64,000 nt of DNA from Ascarosepion bandense (GCA_037127315.1 JBBBDQ010001271.1:1595501-1659500), one strand, 5' to 3'; shown: positions 1 to 11,469, counted from the stretch's first letter. Notes: generated by a model not told the origin, from the sequence alone. Numbers and translations: made by a program.

Positions 1-238
1 TTACTTGTTTTTCTGAAATGAATCATAAATGTACAATGATATTGAGATCAAGGGGCTGCTGTATTTAGATAAAATGTTCTACTTTACTAGAATGTTCCTT
101 GTGCCATTCAGCTACAACTTTAGCAGTATGAATGGTTGCATTATCACCTCAAAAGATGGTATTTTCTTCCAGAAACAGTTCCTGAACCACAGGATGAAGT
201 TGATCAGTAACAATTCTTAAATAGTTCTGACTGTTGAT
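1..238 (-). pseudogene. Tc1-like DDE transposase fragment
   Basis: Reading the minus strand gives the C-terminal half of a Tc1-type transposase. It has the block GDNATIHTAKVVAEW, corresponding to the family's second catalytic Asp in a DNAP-H context. About 36 residues further on comes PLDLNIIVHL, corresponding to SPDLNxIExLW. The catalytic Glu position is Val and stop codons interrupt the frame, so the copy is dead. The element runs off the left edge of the window, so its terminal repeats cannot be seen. Family assignment rests on motif order and spacing. Confidence 0.7.
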
Positions 239-1385
239 TTTAATAAACTTATTTAAATAATATCTTGAAAAAAGAAAATCAATTTACCAAAGAAAAGTAC
301 AACTAATACAAACATAAAAATAGACAAGCAACAAAAATAGACAAGCTTTTGACAATTTAATCAAATTTTCCAAATTATACTATTATGGTGCTCGGTGTTA
401 CCATTATTTTGTCCACCCCCTTTATATGCACCCCATGTTTGACTATCTCTGGGTGGGGGAGGCCAGGTTTTGACTTCTATTCCTAGACTGGTTGTCAACC
501 ACTGAAAGCCAAATCTGATAGGGCACAAAATACATAATAACTCTGACCAATTTCTTAAATTAACTCTTGCTTATCTCATATATAACAACAGCAAAAATTT
601 TAAATGAAATGGAACATTATTGTTTTTTGACATTTGCTATTGTATTTCATATTATTTTTCTTCGTTTAGTGAGTTTGGTCAGTTCCAGATGGATCACTCT
701 GACATGTCTGTGGAAAGTGATGAGATCTCTGTACAGTCACATTCATGAGGCAACCCTGATTTGTCCAATTCAATTGAGCTGAAACCCTGCAGGGTAATAA
801 GTTATGCAATATCTTATTTTGCAGAACTGAAGCTATAGCTTTGTTGATTTGACACCAGAGTACAATGTCATTTTCCCTCTTGCCATCAGTCTAGTACTCG
901 TAAAATCCATAATGTCATATAGTATGAATATCTACAATATTGATTTTTACATTCAATATTCCCAGATTCTGAAAATAAATCCATCTGGGATTTTAAAATC
1001 AATGATATACTTAATATTGTGTTAGGCTGAAATCCTAATTAGATGAATATCATGGATTTTCCAGCAAAGAGAGATTTATTTTTTTGTTTGATTTTAGGCA
1101 TTTTATTTGTTGGAGATGGGGGAACTTTCAATGTTTAATGAGTTTCATGAGCTTGGCATTTCTATGGTGTCATAAAATTTCAGATATCTATACAGTCATG
1201 GTAAAGGTTGACCTTTGAAATACTTTTTTTTATTTAGGATTAAATATAAGCATCAGATTGAGGAATAGAAGGTAAATTCAGTATGTCAAGTTCAATTTTC
1301 TTTGTTTTATTCATTTTGCCAATGGAAATGACATGAATTCATCTTTCACTAGGTATCGTTTGAATCTCTTGCCATGAGGTGGTAA
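239..1385. other. Gene-free AT-rich spacer with a SINE scrap
   Basis: No plausible gene is seen. Around 486-525 a short stretch (GACTGGTTGTCAACC onward, then a TCTGATAGGGCA-like segment) resembles the minus-strand 3' half of the SINE family found elsewhere in the window. It is too short to call firmly. Confidence 0.4.
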
Positions 1386-1387
1386 CC

Positions 1388-2990
1388 AGTCTTCTTCTTC
1401 TTCATGTACTGTGTCCCTTCAGAACGTAGGGGACCATGGACTTTCACTTGGCTCTGTCTCTTGTTGCTCTGTCAACCATTTGCTCAGACCTAACAAGTAT
1501 GTCTTGTGCTGCTTTCCCCTGTCTCTTCTGCCATTGATCCAACCTATGAGTATCAAGTTCTCCAGGCCCTCCTTCCTCATTGCGTGTTCCAGGAACCTCA
1601 TTTGTCTCTTCCTGATATTTATTATCAGTTTTCTTCTCATTTGCATCCTTTCCAGCACCTCATCGTTGCACATCTACTCTGTCCATGGTATCCTCAGCAT
1701 CCTTCTGTAAAACCACATTTCTGCTGCCCCAAGCCTCTCCTTCATCTTTGATGAGATAGTCCAGCATTCACTCCCATACAGAAGGATAGATATCACATAG
1801 CAATCTTGCACTCTTTTCTTTGTTTCTAATGAGATTTTCCTCTTTCAGTACTCGGGCTAGCTTCTGCAATACATCTTTGGCCATGCCAATGTGTCTTTGA
1901 ATCTGTGTCACATTTTCCATCCTCTATCAAAACACTTCCCCGGTATTTGAATTTTTTTACTTGTTTTATTTTAGAATCTTCAACTTGCAGTTGGCATACT
2001 AGTCTCCTCTTTTTGCTGATGACCATACATTCAGTTTTCTTGAGGTTTATGCTAAGTCCTTTCTTTTCCCTATTTTTTACTAACTTCTGTAGAAGGTCCT
2101 GCATTTTTCATTCTGTGGCTGCTATCAGCACTGTGTCATCTGCATATCGGATATTGTTGAGAATGTGGCCAGCAATGATGAATCCTGGCAAGGCTTTTAT
2201 TTCTCTCATAATTGCTTCACTGTACAGGTTGAAAAAATCCGGTGATAAAACACATCCTTGTGTTACGCTCTTTTTTTGCATACCTGCTGAGTTCACCTTT
2301 TATTCATACACAAGTGGTATGCAGCCAGTATAGATTTTTGATTATTCCCACGTCTTTTCTGAAAATGTTGAGGTTGTCGAGCATCTCTATCAAGTCCCTG
2401 TATCGTACTTTGTCAAACATTTTTGCGTAGTTTATAAAGCACAGATAAAGATCCTTCTGTATTCGTATTGCTCATTCAGATAGCATTCTGAGCATGAATA
2501 TCACATTTCTCTTTCCAGCATCTTTAACAAATCCACATTGTTCCTGTCCTATCTCTGGACCAATTCTGCTGCATGTTCTGTTCATCAGAATCCGGATGAT
2601 AAGTTTTGTCATGTGGATCATTAAACTGATTGTTTGATGGAGGTCACATTTCTTTGCACCTGGCTTCTTAGGTAGTGTTATGAAGATTGATCTGCTGAGG
2701 TCCATTGAGGTATATTGCTGCTGTTGTAGATTTCGTTTATTATTTCTGTTAGTCTGTCAATGTCAACGCCTTCTAGAGACATCAACATCTTTATTACAAT
2801 CCTGTCTGGCCCCACTGCTTTGTTTCTTTTCAATTTGGCCATTGCCAATTCTACTTCAGTTTTTAACAAGAAGGAAAACACTGAATTCAAAACCAGAATG
2901 GGTTCTGTCAGACTATCTTGCTCAAGGGACATCACTGCTGCCATGGGTGCAGTATATGTGGTGCCCTTATAACCCTAATAATTGACAGTA
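1388..2990 (-). pseudogene. RTE-type LINE, 5'-truncated, frameshifted
   Basis: A non-LTR retrotransposon of the RTE type, read on the minus strand from about 2990 down to a GAA-rich 3' tail near 1388. Reverse-transcriptase blocks appear in order but in different frames. They are the KLKRNKAVGPD fingers block, LPKKPGAKKCDLHQTISLM, EIGQEQCGFV, QGCVLSPDFFNLYSE, and the catalytic YADDTVL with the Asp pair intact. The thumb block GLSINLKKTECMVISKK and the C-terminal RRKLIINIRKRQMRFLEH region follow. The endonuclease domain is missing, consistent with 5' truncation on insertion. Frameshifts between blocks make it a relic. The order of blocks matches RTE-clade elements. Confidence 0.88.
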
Positions 2991-3544
2991 TTTGGAAGAG
3001 GATAACCATCAGAAAGGCTGGAAATACAAGGGTCACTCTGAATGAAATGGCTCTTATGTTGGCAAAATTGCATCTGGCATGAACAGATATAGAAAGTAGA
3101 GTTGTATAACCAAATTCTTCTTTACAGAAAAAGAAATCACTCCTGTTGAATTTTGCTGAATGTTTATAGAAAACAAAAAGTGAATGTGAGCCTAGTTAGG
3201 TAGTAGATAACATGTGAAAAGTAGTTTATCTTTACTAGTGGAGATTTTTACAAGCATGACATTCTTGCCCTTATTCATTGCTGGTGTTGGCAATGTGATA
3301 AAAAAGTGTAGCTGAAAACTTGCACTATGCATTTGTCTTACTGTTCTTTCAGTAGTTTCCATAGAAATAACTAAGAGGCATTATTTTTGGAGAATAGTGC
3401 ATATAAGTAAATTATCATGCAAAAATATTAAAAATATATATGGACAATAAAACCACTTAATCAGTTATTCTTAAATCAATTTTTCCTTATTGATGATCTG
3501 TTTCTTCCAAATGCATTTATAAAAGGAGACACAGTAAAATAATT

Positions 3545-3722
3545 GAGTAGTGGCTCAGACAGAGGAATCAGGGAACTGAGTTTGAATCAGAAAGATGGTG
3601 TTGAGTACATAATATTCATTTATGTACAAATATTCTTAGGAAATGAATGAATCCATCTCTTCTTTCTCAGCTATAGGTAAATAGCAGAACAGATTAGGTC
3701 CCACAGTCTTAGGTGGTAATTC
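3545..3722 (+). mobile_element. Degenerate tRNA-derived SINE
   Basis: It has the same order of landmarks as the better-preserved SINEs: a head of the form GTGGCTCAGA...GGGAACTGAGTTTGAAT (box B-like), then TTCATTTATGTACAAATA, GAATCCATCTCTTC, CAGCTATAGGTAAATAGCA and GATTAGGTCCCACAG. The 3' third is missing. Confidence 0.65.
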
Positions 3723-3922
3723 ATCTAAAAGAAAATCAATTCTGAATTCAAAACTGCATGTAACCCTGGCAAAGCACATACTAAGCAGTTAATAAAAGGA
3801 TTGTGGAGTCTACAGTAATTCTATGATACCAACTATGGTATGTCAGTCCATGGTCACAATTCTTTTGTTTTTTTATAATAGTATTGTCTTATAAGTAACA
3901 GTATTTTTTTTCTCAATTGCAG

Positions 3923-3953
<31 letters not shown>
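3923..3953. repeat. (TA)n-(TG)n microsatellite
   Basis: A compound TA then TG dinucleotide run. It lies directly upstream of the truncated LINE copy that follows. Confidence 0.95.
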
Positions 3954-3954
<1 letters not shown>

Positions 3955-4497
3955 TAAAATCCATCACTAAAGGTATAGTTAAAATGATCAACTCCCTGTA
4001 CCTGTCCAGTAAATACCTGACTCCTCATGCCATCCTCTATCTTTACAAAAGCCAGATCAGGCTGAAAACAGAGTACAGATGCTATTGGTGCTCCCTAGGT
4101 ATGAATTTACACGAGATACTAGATTAGCAACTAGGTCCCACCCTTTTACAGTGAAACCAATAAAATGTAACCACAATTTCTACTCCAACAGCTTCTTTTT
4201 TCGCATTTCCCTACTGTGGAAATCCCTTCCACATGCTTGCTTCCCCGACAGCTACAATCTCCAGAAGTTTAAATGTAAGGTCAATAGACACCTCCTAACA
4301 CACTAACTCGCATCCATTCTTTCAAACACTCTTCCCATCTGCCCAACCCTCAGCCTCGGTATCCTTACCTATATATCACCCTCCTAACATTTCCTATATC
4401 CAACCACACTTTCTCTTTACCTTCCCCTATATAACCCCTTGTGCAATAGTGGCAGTGGAATGCCTTGCTTGGGGTGAAATGATTAAAAAAAAAAAGA
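3955..4497 (+). pseudogene. Jockey/CR1-type LINE, 3' end
   Basis: Fragments of the C-terminal region of a LINE ORF2. One frame carries RSHPFTVKPIKCN, then FYSNSFFFRISLLW, then FPDSYNLQKFKCKVNRHLLTH and a stop. The same C-terminus occurs in the longer copy near 13.5-14.2 kb. A pyrimidine-rich 3' UTR ends in the signature GCCTTGCTTGGGGTGAAATG and an A-rich tail. 5' truncation is at the adjacent microsatellite. The jockey/CR1 grouping is from general resemblance of the C-terminal motif, so the clade is uncertain. Confidence 0.8.
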
Positions 4498-4858
4498 GTC
4501 TGCATAGATGTTTCTGTACACTATCAATACAGGTAAGTGAAGACTGGGTAGCTCAGATATAACAGTAACACTCCATTTTTGGTCTGATCTTTATAACTGA
4601 GGAAGTCAGATACTTACTGGAGTGGTACAATGAACTGACCATTTTTTCAGTATCTTTAGCAATACATTGTATGCATAAGTTCTGTTTGAGGTCTGAGAAG
4701 AGTTTTTATGCTGCTTATTACTTGTCATCTATCAGATATTGAGAGAAGTGCCCTCGTAATACTACACATTTCTTGGCCCTCCTTATAGACTCTAACAAAT
4801 AAAATGAACTAAGATCAATCATTAGTTTTTTCCAAAAAATTTTGTCCTTATATTTTGA

Positions 4859-4913
4859 TAGAATAGTGGCAGCGGAATGCCTTGCTTGGGGTGAAATGAT
4901 TAAAAGAAAAAAA
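4859..4913 (+). mobile_element. LINE 3' terminal scrap
   Basis: Only the last ~50 bases of the jockey/CR1-type LINE are present (AATAGTGGCAGCGGAATGCC through the A-rich tail). They are nearly identical to the end of the copy that stops at 4497. This is an extreme 5'-truncated insertion. Confidence 0.75.
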
Positions 4914-5324
4914 TATTTAGGCAACTGCCCAGACCTCATTTTCCAGTTTTGATCGAGTTCAAAACCATCTCAAAGTCCAAGAGAAGAATTATTTTTCCCA
5001 CTCTAACTTCTCTCTCACAGGTGGTATGTGGTGAGTCTCTCACTGATCTGTTGTTACTTTCACGGAAATTTCTAGGACAAAATACATTTTTTTGGTTCTA
5101 CCAGGCATAACCTAGGATCTGCGATGCCATTTACACAGTATCAAACCGCCCACATTCTCTCTGTATTCCATAAGTGAGTAGTAAGTTCCACTCAAACAAA
5201 TTCTCATGAACCACTGCCCTGTGGAACTCCCAAGAGGATGCCTCACTGATCACTACAATCTTAACGTATTCAAGTCTAGAGTTAACCATTATATATCAAT
5301 ATAAACTACTTCTTAATGTAATCT

Positions 5325-5385
5325 TCTACCTTGAGTGGCCCCCAGGCCTTGTACAGGGTAAAATTTATTGTAAAAGAAAAAAAAA
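5325..5385 (+). mobile_element. Possible 3' end of another retroelement
   Basis: CTACCTTGAGTGGCCCCCAG, a TGTACAGGGTAAAATT-like segment and a poly-A tail. A diverged counterpart (TAACTTGAGTGGCTTTTAAG, GTGCTAGGTGCACACTTAATAAAG, poly-A) lies at 39778-39836. The shared layout suggests a dispersed retroelement tail of unknown family. Confidence 0.35.
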
Positions 5386-6074
5386 TACTGACAACTGTTT
5401 CAGCGATCAACACAAAATAAAAATAAATGCCTTCAGATAATTTGCTGTTTAATCTGATCTTTTCTTATTGATTGATGCTTAATAACAAATGTACAAATGT
5501 CATAGTTCACAATTTGAATATAGCAATCAATTTTACCTTCATCAGCAGTCAACACAAGAAAACAATTCAAGTAACCAGTCACTCTCGTGTTCACCAAATA
5601 ATTTTATTTCAATTTATAACTTTACCCTGGATGAGCAATTTACTTCACACTTAATTTTTTTTAAAGTCCAACCTAAACTAGTAATCCTTTTGTAATATTT
5701 TTTAAGTAAATACATCAGATACAACATAAGACTTTATAAAGCAAATAAATGCATTCACAATAAATTAAGGTAACATTATCAACTTTTGGTTTCTAAAAAT
5801 GTTACATATTACAATAAATATTATTAAAATTGTTATGAGGATGCATTTATATATGAAAATAATAGTAATTATGTCTAAAAAGTTATAGTAACGGATTCTA
5901 TTGAGTCCCAGGTGTTATTCCAAAAAAGTTTTAATTCAGGAAAGAGTCGTAAAAATAAGGAAATTAGAAATAGAACATTTTGGAAAATTGTGGAATGTTC
6001 CAGTAAAATCTAGAGAGTTCTGAAAGTTCTAGAAATATGCAAATTAGGTGTTACTCCTTATTAAAATAGGTTTT

Positions 6075-6388
6075 GGACACAAAGCAGTTAGTTGATAGCA
6101 GGATGGGTTGACCTCTACAGCTCCGGTTAAGATTCAAGGATGTATATCCAGCTGAAAGAACCTCTCTAAGTCGACGACAAAAAACTAAAACTTGAAAAGG
6201 TTGATAAAAAATGTGCTGACCTCATCAGCACCGGTTTCGATTCAAGGAATTATATCCAGCCAAAAGAATCTCTCTAAGCTGATGACATACAAAAACTTGA
6301 AAGAGTTGTTAAAAGGATTTGCTGTCATATCAACTCCGGTTAAGATTCAAGATCTATGTCCATTCGAACAACTAAAACCTGAAAAGTG
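6075..6388. repeat. Three diverged ~108-bp tandem units
   Basis: Three units begin at about 6121, 6229 and 6334, each with a CCGGTTAAGATTCAAG-like word followed by TATATCCAGC-AAAGAA and CTCTCTAAG. The repeated CCGGTTTCGATTCAAG word resembles a polymerase III box B, so a SINE or tRNA origin is possible but unproven. The SINE body starts directly downstream. Confidence 0.7.
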
Positions 6389-6394
6389 TGTATC

Positions 6395-6662
6395 ATGTAT
6401 GTCACTTAATCAATACATGCAAATGCCCTTGGGAATGGCATTAATCTGTCTCTTCTCTCTCAAGCTATTGGTTAAATAGCAGGACATATTAGGTTCTATA
6501 GCCTTGGTTGGCAACCAGTCTACAACAGAAAGTAATGGCAACCTACTGTGAAAAAATCTTCTGCAACCTACTGCTGGAAAATTTTCTGCCCAGTCAGTCA
6601 TGTCTCTTTTGAGACATGATCACCGAAGTGTGTATCATGTATAGCACTTAACTGACTGACTA
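6395..6662 (+). mobile_element. tRNA-derived SINE, headless
   Basis: The body and 3' end of the common SINE: CAAATGCCCTTGGGAATGGC, TTAAATAGCAGGACA, GGTTCTATAGCCTTGGTTGG, GCAACCAGTCTAC and AGTAATGGCAACCTACTG. Then come GCCCAGTCAGTCATGTCTC and the terminal CACTTAACTGACTGACTA. A short internal duplication of the AACCTACTG segment is visible near 6538-6570. The tRNA-like head is missing. Confidence 0.85.
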
Positions 6663-6665
6663 ATC

Positions 6666-6705
6666 CCATGATTTTTCACATTCTGATGAATGTGAAAAAT
6701 CATGG
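6666..6705. other. Perfect 18-bp hairpin
   Basis: Arms 6666-6683 and 6688-6705 are exact reverse complements (CCATGATTTTTCACATTC and its complement) with a 4-base TGAT loop. It sits at the boundary where the SINE 3' end meets a different repeat. Confidence 0.95.
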
Positions 6706-6910
6706 CTCTCCACAATGTCCAATTCTGTTGCAACTCTTAGCACATTTGTCTTTTTATTTCTATTCCTTCTCTTGCCACTGTGATTCTCAAATGTTTTATA
6801 CTTCTTTGCTCACTAACATTTTTCATAAATTTCTATCTCTTTTTGATTCTAAACATAACAATCAATTTTGTGAAATCAGAAGGAGGTAGGTGAAACCTTG
6901 TTACTCACAA

Positions 6911-7620
6911 GTCCTGGGTATGATGATAAACTACACCTGGCAGCAAGGCCTCTGATCAAGAGATTATTGGCTTTGAGGAACCACCTCTTAATTGCTATTG
7001 TCCCTCAGTTCACTCTGATCTCAAGGTGGTAGCATCAGGTAGCACCTGTTAGGGTTCTACTTATTAGTAAATCCTCAAACAAAACAAAATCTATACAATT
7101 GTAGAAATACATTTTTGTCGTAAAAATACGACAATATATTTTTATATAAAAAAATTACCAACAACAAATATTTCCAGTTTAATTACCAAAAATACTATTT
7201 ATCTATAACTGAAGGAATATACTTGTGTTCAAAATATTTTTAGTTAAAGCCATAAAATTTTGTTCAAAATATTTTTAGTTAAAACCATAAAATTGTATTC
7301 AAAATAGTTTTAGTTAAAGCCATAAAATTGTGTTCAAAATAGTTTTAGTTAAAGCCATAAAATTGTGTTCAAAATAGTTTTAGTTAAAGCCATAAAATTG
7401 TGTTCAAAATAGTTTTAGTTAAAGCCATAAAATTGTGTTCAAAATAGATTTAGTTAAAGCCTTAAAATTGTGTTCAAAATATTTTTAAAGTCATAAAATT
7501 GTGTTCAAAATATTTACATTTCAGCATTAAATAACCCATAGAGGTTCTTATGCCACTAAACAAAACCATCTAAACAACCAATATGACATTAATCCATATA
7601 AAAAACTACAATTTTTCAAA
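6911..7620 (+). repeat. Dispersed repeat family 'R', copy 1
   Basis: GTCCTGGGTATGATGATAAA, GGCAGCAAGGCCTCTGATCA, AAGGTGGTAGCATCAGG, then after a satellite expansion CAGCATTAAATAACCCATAG. The same ordered words recur at 55425-55930 (plus) and 30040-30880 (minus), so this is a repeat at least 500 bp long. No coding capacity or terminal structure was recognised, and its class is unknown. Confidence 0.7.
7226..7515. repeat. 35-bp tandem satellite, ~8 units
   Basis: Unit starts are at 7226, 7261, 7296, 7331, 7366, 7401, 7436 and 7471. Each unit begins TGTTCAAAATAGTTTTAGTT and ends AAAGCCATAAAATTG. The central copies are near-identical, while the outer ones diverge and the last is shortened. It lies inside repeat family R. 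The other R copies lack this array, so it is a local expansion. Confidence 0.95.
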
Positions 7621-7869
7621 GAAATGAAACTGTATTCCAAAATGTAACTTTAACTAAGCTATAGCATAAAACACAGATATCACTGCCTCTAGTAATTATG
7701 TTTGTACAAATATTTATATGTACAAAATCTGAGTATCATCTACCACGTATTTACTTGTGATAGCAGAATAACATATATTTTTATTACTTCCAAACTCATA
7801 AGAAAAAGAAAATTTGGCATTACATGACCTATAAGGAGTTGATATGCTATTAAACAGAAAAATCAAACA

Positions 7870-8000
7870 TTGTCACTTACATGATCTGTTCGTAATATTC
7901 CCAACATTTTTCTGTAGAATCACATCAATGTTGCTTGATGTCACTACTTCATCTGAGGAAATTTTCCAACATTCACTGTCATACAGGAGGATTGATATTA
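7870..8000 (-). pseudogene. RTE LINE, downstream piece of a split copy
   Basis: On the minus strand this aligns with the 1672-1795 part of the first RTE copy (CCAACATTCACTGTCATACA against CCAGCATTCACTCCCATACA), the region just before the C-terminal domain. The other part of the same copy resumes at 9266, with a mariner transposon between them. Confidence 0.75.
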
Positions 8001-9265
8001 TTGGATTGTCTGGAAAATTCATGCTGTTCATTTTTCATGTTCTGACACACAAGAACACATCAAATATTTTGATAGATATAATATGCTTACATTTCTTATT
8101 ATAATACACTTTAAATTATTTCTAGAGAAAGAAAGTTTAAAATTACTTAATTCATGTCAATTTTGCATCCCAATGAAAATGGAAGATGATAGGGCGCAAT
8201 TCACACACTTTTTATTACTGTAAAGATAAAAATGCTTTGCAGGTAACAAAAAAGATGTGCGCTGTGTACTGTGAAGGTGCTTTAGCTGAAAAACTGTATG
8301 GAGTGGTTCACTAAATTTAGATTTGAAGATTGTAGCCTTATTAATGAACAATGCACAGGCAGAACCTCCCCCCCCTTCGCTAGAGATGACAAACAAATCA
8401 AGACACTGATTGGAAACAATCTGCATTACACAATGCAAGAATTGACAGAAACACTAAATTTATCAAAATCCACTATGAGCCTTTAGTGAAACTTGAGTAC
8501 TTAAATTGCTATGATGTTATTTGCATACCAATGAGCAAAAAGAATCTTATGGATTGCATTTCTAGCTGAGATTTGTTGCATAAATGCAATGAAAATACAC
8601 TTTTTTCAGCAAATTGTGTTGGGTAATGAAAAATGAATCATTTACAACAATGTTCAGTGAAATTATCCTGAGATACATGACATGAGCCAACATTAGCCAC
8701 ACCAAAAGCAAGCCTTCATCCTAAGATTGTCATACTGTGTATCTGGTGTGATTGGAAAGCAATTTTCTACTATGAGCTTCTGCCAAGTAACCAGTCAATT
8801 AAATCTGAAAAGTACTGCTTGCAACTGGATGAATTAAAGGCAGCACTTCAAGAAAAACACCCAGAAATGGTTAAAAGTAAAGGTATTGTTTACTTTCAGA
8901 ATAAAGCCACACCACGCATTATTTGGCAAACAGCCAAAAATTGTTGCAGTTTGGCTAGGTTATGTTACCCCACCCATCATATTCACCAGACATTGCTACT
9001 CCAGATTTTCATTTATTCAGGTTTTTGCAAAATAACCTCATTAGTAAAATTTTAATTCTTTGGATGACATAAACAAAATGGCTGAATGAACTCTCTACTG
9101 AGAAACCACCAAAAGTTTGGGAAGACAGAATATTTATAGTGAAGGAAAAATGAAGAAACATTGTGCAACAAAATGGCTCATAGTTGAATAAATATTTAAT
9201 GGTATAATTTTGTTTTGTATTTTAATTCCCCTTAAAAATTGGCTTGAACTTTCCAGACAACCCAA
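8001..9265 (+). mobile_element. Complete mariner transposon (decayed transposase)
   Basis: A 1265-bp element, the usual mariner size. The terminal inverted repeats are TTGGATTGTCTGGAAAATTC on the left and the complement of TTGGGTTGTCTGGAAAGTTC on the right, flanked by TA at 7999-8000 and 9266-9267. Decayed transposase frames run left to right. The helix-turn-helix region LHYTMQELTETLNLSKSTMS comes first. Next is GNEK-IIYNN, where the first catalytic Asp of GDEKW has become Asn. Then come KAALQEKHPEMVKSKGI and FQNKATPR, where the second Asp is Asn. Last is SPDIATPDFHLF, with the third Asp kept. The last Asp makes it mariner type (DD34D-like) rather than Tc1. Multiple stops and frameshifts make it inactive. 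Confidence 0.93.
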
Positions 9266-10375
9266 TACATAGGTGTTCAGCATTTTTTTCTTTATATCTG
9301 AAGAAATTTCCTGTTTCTTAATACTTTGCTTAATTTATGGAAAGCATATTTTGTTATTTTAATGCACCTACTGATTTCAGTGTCACATTTTCCGTCTTCT
9401 GTAAAAATACTTCCCTGATATTTGAATTTCTGTACTTTTTTGGTTTTGAAATTTCCAATTAGTAGCATGCACCTTGAGCTGCTTCTTTTACTAACAACCA
9501 TTCTTTCTGTCTTTCAACAAATGATGGTTAGTCTTTTCTTGTAGTTTTCCTTTACTACCTTTGCTGTTTATTTTTTTTTATTTTTTTTTTCATGTCTGCT
9601 ATCAATAATATGTCATTTGCATATTTTATGTTGTTAAAGTGTACCCACACATATCAAATCTTAGTAGGACTTTTCATTCTCTGGTGTAAAGGTTAAATAA
9701 ATCTGGTGAGAAGACACATTCTTAAATTATGCCCCATGTGTACTCAATTATCAATCTGCATGCTGACAGTTCGTGCCCAGTATAAATTCTGGATTATTCT
9801 AACATCTTTCCTAAATAGATCAACATTTCCTAGTTATTTAGAACTTTATGCTAAAACTTATCAAATGCTTTTGCATAATCTATAAAACAATATACACTAC
9901 TTTCTTTGATATCATCCAAATCATAAATATAACATTATTGATTCAGTGTCTTTCACAAAACCATACTGTTCTTGTTCTATTTTCAGTATAATTCTGCTAC
10001 ACGTTCTATTCATAAGTTGGTTTTATAGTTTATCAACCTGAATGTCTGATGGTGCTCACATTCATTTCCATCTGACTTTTTAGACAGTACTATGAAAACA
10101 GAACTACTAAAGTGTTCCGACATATTGTCACTGGCATATATTTAATTTATTTTTTCTACAATCTCGTCAATGCCAAAATTGTCTATGGCTGATAGCATTT
10201 CAATTACAATTCTTTCAGATTTTTCTGTTTTGTTCCTGTTTATCTAGGCTGGTGCTGGTCTTACCTCAGATTTGAATATTTCAGGTCTTTCCATATCTGT
10301 ATCCATGGCAGGTTTCCCTCTCTTGTTATGAAAGAGTTCTGCAATGTATTCATTTTTTTCTTTGAAGTATTTACT
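9266..10375 (-). pseudogene. RTE LINE, upstream piece of a split copy
   Basis: Minus-strand RTE blocks: GNFKTKKVQKFKYQGSIFTEDGKCDTEIS, then upstream YAND in place of the catalytic YADD, followed by decayed QEQYGFV and fingers-region blocks up to about 10.37 kb. It is more decayed than the copy at 1.4-3.0 kb. It is continuous with 7870-8000 once the mariner is removed. Confidence 0.82.
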
Positions 10376-10654
10376 ATGATGAGTTTTACATCTACACTTG
10401 TTTAAATATTAAAAAATTTAGTACAGTTTTGAGAAAAATAATTCAGAATATTTTGACTTATTTGTGATGATAACACTTGTTATTATGAATGTTACAAGAA
10501 ATAATATCATAACTAACCTTGTGAAGCATAAATAAATCATGAGAAATATATAATTTTAAAGAAGAAATGAATTATTGCATGATGGAGACTGTGATAAAGT
10601 TGAAAAGAAACACAGAAAAATTTAAAAAATATAAACATTGGCAAATATTACAAA

Positions 10655-10788
10655 AAAATATAAACATTGTTCATACAAAAAAATATAAACATTGTTCATA
10701 CAACAAAAATATAAACATTGTTCATACAAAAAAATATAAACATTGTTCATACAAAAAAATATAAACATTGTTCATACAACAAAAAATT
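10655..10788. repeat. 26-bp minisatellite, 5 units
   Basis: Tandem units of ATATAAACATTGTTCATACA followed by A-rich spacers that alternate between AAAAAA and ACAAAA forms. The first unit is degenerate. The reading frame through it (repeated KYKHCSY) is a by-product of the period. Confidence 0.92.
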
Positions 10789-10944
10789 GGCTTTAAGAAT
10801 CTCATAAAAAGTGATTTGAGAAAACTACAAGGATAATAGGCAAGAAAATTGAACCAAACTTTAAAAAAATATTTTTTAAATTTGTGTTTTATTTATGTAA
10901 ACAGAAAAGATGCAAAACTTTAGGAAGTTTAATGTAGATGTAGA

Positions 10945-11412
10945 GTGCTGGATTGCTATGTGATATTTGTCCTGTATAGAAGTGAATGCTATACAATCTC
11001 ATCAAGAATGAAGGAGAGGCTTGAGGCAGCAAAAATGTGGTTTTACAGAAGAATGCTGAGGATGCCATGGACTGAGCATGTGAGCAATGATGAGATGTTG
11101 GAGATGTTGCAAATGAGAAGAAAACTCATACTTAACATCAGGAACAGACAGATGAGCTTCTTGGGACATGTTATGAGGAAGGTGTACCTGGAGAATTCAA
11201 TAATCATAGGACGAATAGAAGGCAAGAGAGACAGGGAAAAGCAGCTTGAGATATGTTTGAGGGGTGTGAGCAAATTGATGTCAGAGCGGGGTTTGAGAGA
11301 GATACTAAGAAGAAAAATATTGAGAGCAACAATGGACAGAGCCAAGGGGAAGTCCATGATCTCGTACATCCTGAAGAGACACGGCAAATGGAGAAGAAAA
11401 ATGATATATTAG
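10945..11412 (+). pseudogene. RTE LINE C-terminal domain
   Basis: An open 155-codon frame covers the C-terminal part of an RTE ORF2: LYRSECYTISSRMKERLEAA, WFYRRMLRMPWTEHVSN, RRKLILNIRNRQMSFLGHVM, then the basic tail. Everything upstream, including the reverse-transcriptase active site, is missing, and the start methionine is incidental. It is the best preserved copy of this domain in the window, in opposite orientation to the copies at 1.4 and 9.3 kb. It ends at a GAAGAAAAA-type tail, as expected for an RTE 3' terminus. Confidence 0.88.
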
Positions 11413-11469
11413 ACCTCATTTCTCCACACTCATTTTTAGTGATTAATATAGAGCTAAAAATAAAACCAA

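Noticed and set aside
1905..2333. 142-codon plus-strand ORF
   Set aside because: Antisense shadow of the minus-strand RTE reverse transcriptase, which has the recognisable motifs.
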